Shown here piece after piece: positions 61,168 to 64,000 of a stretch of DNA of 64,000 bases. The position numbers were made by a program, and so were the translations under genes. Origin of the DNA: VXYL01 sp965203685 (GTDB taxonomy: Bacteria > Pseudomonadota > Gammaproteobacteria > Pseudomonadales > Azotimanducaceae); contig OZ241908.1 in the NCBI GenBank assembly GCA_965203685.1, positions 1,612,001 to 1,676,000 of the forward strand. Direction: 5' to 3'. Position 1 is the first letter of the stretch. Each line of letters opens with the position of its first letter. Under the pieces are notes generated by a model that did no database searches, was not told the origin of the DNA, and was given only the letters and a program-made list of their open reading frames with translations.

Positions 61168-61185
61168 GCGGTCCATCCGGGTCGC
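61168..61185 (+). promoter_or_regulatory. Family 1 GTCC-loop leader, copy 10 (decayed)
   Basis: GCGGTCC-ATCC-GGGTCGC with TGCAA after it, and GAGGAGAG further on. No TAG-type -10 box is evident and the following start codon is missing. The hairpin pairs with two wobbles. Confidence 0.6.
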
Positions 61186-61245
61186 TGCAACATGCCTGCG
61201 CGCCTCGACCATTGCGACAAACACCAACCGTCGAGGAGAGAAGCC

Positions 61246-61464
61246 GACGGGAGTCGGAGTCGGCGCCGGGCGGAGGCCGGCCCGGAGGGCGAGGCGCGCT
61301 CGCGGGTCGGATGGCGCGCACGGACCAAGCCGGACGGCTCCGTGTACCCGGAGCCGGTGGCGCCCGCGATCCGCAAGGGCGTCGAGCGCGAAGTCGTCCG
61401 CCTGTTTCCACGGGCGCTGCGCGTCGTCGTCGGCGTGGCCTGCGCCGCCTCTCCACGGAAGTGA
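61246..61464 (+). pseudogene. Remnant of a leader-controlled gene
   Basis: After the GAGGAGAG ribosome site no ATG/GTG is found at the expected distance. The frame ends VGWRARTKPDGSVYPEPVAP and VEREVVRLFPRALRVVVGVA, with reasonable codon bias. It looks like the end of a small protein whose beginning has been lost. Confidence 0.4.
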
Positions 61465-61709
61465 TCGCCGAAGTCGCTAGCTCCAGCCCCGCGGAGAGGC
61501 GGTCGCAGGCGATCGAGGCCTTGATCGCGGGGAACCGTGTGCGTGCCGCGGGCCCGGCGCGGTTCTCCGCGAGGACCGTCTCGCGGATCGTCACCGGCAT
61601 CCCGGCGCTCCTGTCGTTTTCGGAAGCATCGTAGCACGGCGCACGACGTCCGCGGTCGGGCCGCTCGCGCCGTGGCGGTCGCCGGAAGGCGTCGAGCGTC
61701 GGCGGGCGC

Positions 61710-62003
61710 CTAGCGGCGCCTGACCAGGGCGGGCGAGCGCGCCCGGCGCACCTTGCCGGGACCGGGCGGGGGCCCGTCGGGGTCCTGCGCGAGGATCGTG
61801 TCGATGAGCTTCTGGATGTCGGCGCGGGTCGCCGGGGCCTGCTCGGTGTGGGCGGTCGACTGGCGCAGCGCCCGGCGCACGATCAGCCGCAACGCGGCGG
61901 CCCGCGACGGCGGCCCGCCCGTTTCGGGGTCGCGCCGGGTCTCGCGCCAGCTGTCCAGCGCGTCGACGTCCTCGTCGGAGAAGCGGATCGTGACCTTGCG
62001 CAT
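61710..62003 (-). CDS. Ribbon-helix-helix protein
   Basis: A 97-residue protein. ATG 62003 begins MRKVTIRFSDEDVDALDSWR, a ribbon-helix-helix beta strand and helix, followed by SRAAALRLIVRRAL. Its tail is basic. Such proteins control relaxase or conjugation genes and sometimes bind oriT. It is 19 nt downstream of the AcaB-like gene, so they share a transcript. Start chosen on the basis of the RHH strand. Confidence 0.75.
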   Translation of the reverse strand: MRKVTIRFSDEDVDALDSWRETRRDPETGGPPSRAAALRLIVRRALRQSTAHTEQAPATRADIQKLIDTILAQDPDGPPPGPGKVRRARSPALVRRR

Positions 62004-62022
62004 CGCCGTGCGGCGCGGCAGG

Positions 62023-62904
62023 TCAAGGGGCGGGGCTTGGGGGAGCCAGGTCGCCGGGTGGTGCATGGGGATCAGGTCCGGTTGGCGCCGCGTCGGTGGC
62101 GGCGGGAGCGTCGTCGAGGGGGCCGGCGGCGGTGTCCGGGTCGCCGGGGTCCGCCGGGGTGTGCGGCAGGTCGCCGTAGTCGTTCAGGCTGTAGCGGCTC
62201 GGCGCGTCCGCGGGGCGCGGCAGGCCGAGCTTGCGGGTGTTGTGGACGGCGTAGAGGACGTCGCGGATGCGCGCGAAGAAGGTCTTGTAGTCCGCGAGGT
62301 GCGGGTTGTGGCGGCGCATGTCGCGGCCGACCTGCACCGAGGCCCCGGCCTCGAGCACGACGCGGTCGTAGAAGGCGATGGCGGTGGCGAGCTTCATGAG
62401 CCCGGGGAACTGCGTGTGCAGGACGTAGTGCGGCCAGGCGGTCTGGTCGTAGAGCGGCCGCGTGCCGGCGGGCAGGAACGCCTGGATCCAGCGGTGGTTG
62501 CGCCGGCTCCAGCCGTAGAGGGCGTTGTGCAGCGCGTTGACGTGGCGCTCGAGGTTGTCGAGGTAGCGGTTCAAGTGCTCGGCGCGCCGGTGCGCGAGCC
62601 CGGCGAGGACGAAGTTGCAGTAGTCGATGCCCGGGATCCGCGGCGGACCGTCGGGCTCCTGGGGCGGCAGCCGCCCGGCGTAGAGCCGCTGGGAGTGGAT
62701 GCTGCGCAGCGTGAACGCGCGCTTGGCCGGTGTGCGGTGGACGTGCGGCCAGCCCGCGATCTCCTCCGGCGTCGGCGGCTCGCGGTGCGCGAAGCGCGAC
62801 TCCGGCGCGGCCAGGAATCGCACGCCGCGCCCGGACTCGAAGACGTCGTTGCCGTCGGCGTCGACGGCGTCGGGCGGGAGCGTCTCGGGGGTCGGTTCGG
62901 CCAT
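62023..62904 (-). CDS. AcaB/PFL_4669-like conjugation-element protein
   Basis: A 293-residue protein with FTLRSIHSQRLYAGRLPPQE, an R-x-x-S-x-Q-R-L-x-x-G-R segment near residues 66-86, and a long helical region (LAHRRAEHLNRYLDNLERHV, then MKLATAIAFYDRVVLEA). The order resembles the DUF1845/PFL_4669 family found in ICEs, whose AcaB-type members regulate conjugation. The match is by eye and moderate. ATG 62904 is behind a TATACT promoter. It is located between the relaxase and the RHH gene. Confidence 0.5.
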   Translation of the reverse strand: MAEPTPETLPPDAVDADGNDVFESGRGVRFLAAPESRFAHREPPTPEEIAGWPHVHRTPAKRAFTLRSIHSQRLYAGRLPPQEPDGPPRIPGIDYCNFVLAGLAHRRAEHLNRYLDNLERHVNALHNALYGWSRRNHRWIQAFLPAGTRPLYDQTAWPHYVLHTQFPGLMKLATAIAFYDRVVLEAGASVQVGRDMRRHNPHLADYKTFFARIRDVLYAVHNTRKLGLPRPADAPSRYSLNDYGDLPHTPADPGDPDTAAGPLDDAPAATDAAPTGPDPHAPPGDLAPPSPAP

Positions 62905-62932
62905 GGCGGTCCGTGCGTCGGCGGTCGGGTTC

Positions 62933-62961
62933 AGTATAGCGGCGGGCTTTCGCGCGCGGCA
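62933..62961 (-). promoter_or_regulatory. Promoter of the AcaB-like gene
   Basis: On the minus strand TATACT (62933-62938) is a near-consensus -10, with TGCCGC 17 nt upstream. It is the best AT-rich -10 of the region and lies between the relaxase stop and ATG 62904. Confidence 0.55.
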
Positions 62962-63001
62962 GGGCGGGGTCGCCGGCGGGGTCGCCGGGGCGCGCGGGGG
63001 A

Positions 63002-64000
63002 CTAGGCGCCGTGCGCGGCCGCGGCGCCGAGGGGGCGGTGGTCGTTGCGGCCGAGGAGGTGCGGGACGTAGAGCCAGGGCGAGGAGTCGAGGGGGGCGTC
63101 GGGGACCTCGTCGCGGATCACGGCGTCGGCGAGGATGATGCCGGCGCGCACCGCGTCGCCCGCGCCGCGGGCCGTGAAGCCGTGCCGCGTGCACGCGTCG
63201 GCGTCGGGCTGCGCCGCGTTGCGCGCGTTCAGCGCCAGGTAGCCGGCGAGCGCGAGCTCGCGGACGTAGGCGTTCTGGTCGAGGCGCGGGTGGCCGTCGG
63301 GGTGCTTGGCGTGGAGGTGGTGGTGGTAGGCGGCGGGGGTGATCAGGAACCATCCCTCGGGCAGCTTGTGGAGCAGCGAGTCGGCGGCGTTGGGGACGAT
63401 CTCGCCGTCGCGGACGGCGGCGACGAGGTGGTCGACGAAGTCGTAGATGGCGGGGTCCGGGCGTCGTTTCGGGGTCCTGCGGGGAAAAACGCGGACATAC
63501 GGCAGGCGGTTTCCGAACGGCGCGTCGACGGGGCGCTCGAAGGGCGGCGTGCGCCACGGGGCGAGGCGCGCGCCGGCACCGGCGTCGAGCGCGGCGGTGT
63601 CGGCGGGGTGCGCGTTCGGGTCGGCATGGGCGACGGGAAGCCGCTTGCGCGGACTGCGGACGGAGTCCGTGGCGGGGTCCGAGGCCGCAGTGGGAAGCGC
63701 GGCGGCCAGGTCGCCGGGGAGGTGGCGCGCGTGCCGCGGCGGCGGGCGGTCGGGGTCGGCTTCCTCCGCCTCCAGGGGCGCTGGGCGCCGCGAGCGGGTG
63801 CGCGAACGCTTGCGGGCCCGCCGGCGCGGCTGCGGGGCGGCGTCGGCCGGGTCGAGGCCCTCCGCGGTCGGCGGCGCGTTGCGGGGACGGTCGGGGGCGG
63901 CAGGGCCTTGCCGGGCAGGCGGCTGCGCGACGGTCTCCGTGGCGGCGGTGGGCGGGGAGGGGTCGTCGGCCGGCGCGGTCGCGTCGCTAGCTTCGCCGGT
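63002..64000 (-). CDS. Relaxase C-terminal part (MobH/TraI_2_C-like), partial
   Basis: An open frame from the window edge to TAG at 63002, 332 codons, with no start inside, so the gene continues beyond 64000. The first 150 residues are disordered and basic. The last 170 have DFVDHLVAAVRDGEIVPNAA, LLHKLPEGWFLITPAAYHHH, NAYVRELALAGYLA and PLDSSPWLYVPHLLG, the layout of the TraI_2_C domain (MobH relaxases of ICEs and plasmids): F..L...G.L..N, H..G.LLV.P, helix, final beta. The nicking domain would lie outside the window. An oriT is expected nearby but was not located. Confidence 0.65.
   Translation of the reverse strand, partial: TGEASDATAPADDPSPPTAATETVAQPPARQGPAAPDRPRNAPPTAEGLDPADAAPQPRRRARKRSRTRSRRPAPLEAEEADPDRPPPRHARHLPGDLAAALPTAASDPATDSVRSPRKRLPVAHADPNAHPADTAALDAGAGARLAPWRTPPFERPVDAPFGNRLPYVRVFPRRTPKRRPDPAIYDFVDHLVAAVRDGEIVPNAADSLLHKLPEGWFLITPAAYHHHLHAKHPDGHPRLDQNAYVRELALAGYLALNARNAAQPDADACTRHGFTARGAGDAVRAGIILADAVIRDEVPDAPLDSSPWLYVPHLLGRNDHRPLGAAAAHGA

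Larger units (their letters stand above)
60900..61709. other. Decayed region after leader copy 9 gene
   Basis: Contains leader copy 10 (61168-61185) and a remnant gene at about 61246-61464. A minus-strand frame from ATG 61600 (MPVTIRETVLAENRAG) has a good ribosome site (CAGGAGCG) and codon bias for about 45 codons and may be a further small truncated gene. Confidence 0.4.

Noticed and set aside
60927..61634. 235-codon + strand frame after leader copy 9 gene
   Set aside because: It has no start signal and crosses a region with decayed features; only the 61246-61464 remnant is supported.

Overview
The window is a very GC-rich bacterial sequence with strong G/C preference at third codon positions, ordinary GGAG-type ribosome sites and many overlapping stop/start junctions. 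The gene content (partial MobH/TraI_2_C-like relaxase at the right edge, an AcaB/PFL_4669-like protein, ArdC-like antirestriction protein, strawberry-notch-type helicase, ERF annealing protein plus YqaJ nuclease, ParB-like and PAPS-reductase-like pair, tyrosine recombinase, toxin-antitoxin genes) is that of an integrative conjugative element or large conjugative plasmid, most likely in a high-GC proteobacterium. The host genus cannot be decided from this sequence. No rRNA, tRNA or CRISPR array was seen.

Layout. 1-5.5 kb: a two-helix membrane protein divergent from an IF2N-HEPN fusion, then a GX3-repeat protein. 5.5-13.5 kb: two paralogous ImmA/IrrE-like proteins that lack the HExxH motif, a DUF2283 pair, a phosphoribosyltransferase operon, a HigBA toxin-antitoxin pair and a decayed second HigA copy. 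13.5-19.1 kb: a leftward operon of about ten tightly coupled genes headed by a NADAR protein and including an HNH nuclease. 19.5-25.1 kb: small leader-controlled genes, a zinc-rich YubB-like protein, and a frameshifted AAA ATPase with a PIN partner. 25.1-29.9 kb: a tyrosine recombinase and a secreted Calx-beta/LRR protein, bracketed by two families of short palindromic direct repeats. 29.9-35.3 kb: ArdC-like and helicase/methylase genes. 35.7-43.6 kb: four secreted proteins, a decayed squalene/phytoene synthase, and an MpaB/Lcp-like oxygenase. 43.9-50.9 kb: ParB, zinc proteins, PAPS reductase-like, YqaJ, ERF. 51.2-53.8 kb: five small genes each behind the same hairpin leader. 54-58.4 kb: an AT-richer island with a methyltransferase-like protein, AlkB and a GmrSD-type (DUF262) nuclease. 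58.7-64 kb: small leader genes, a ribbon-helix-helix protein, the AcaB-like protein and the relaxase C-terminus.

The main unexplained signal is two families of repeated, structured non-coding elements. Family 1 (ten copies, all + strand) precedes small accessory genes: a TAGNGT-like -10 box, about 41-47 nt, then a 7-bp hairpin with a conserved GTCC loop whose stem changes by compensating substitutions, then a purine-rich ribosome site and ATG. Family 2 (ten copies) lies 59-79 nt upstream of the start codon of leftward genes: an outer stem built on CAAGG/CCTTG enclosing two further hairpins (a three-way junction, with GNRA loops in some copies). Both look like element-wide 5' regulatory modules that I cannot assign to a known RNA or DNA motif.
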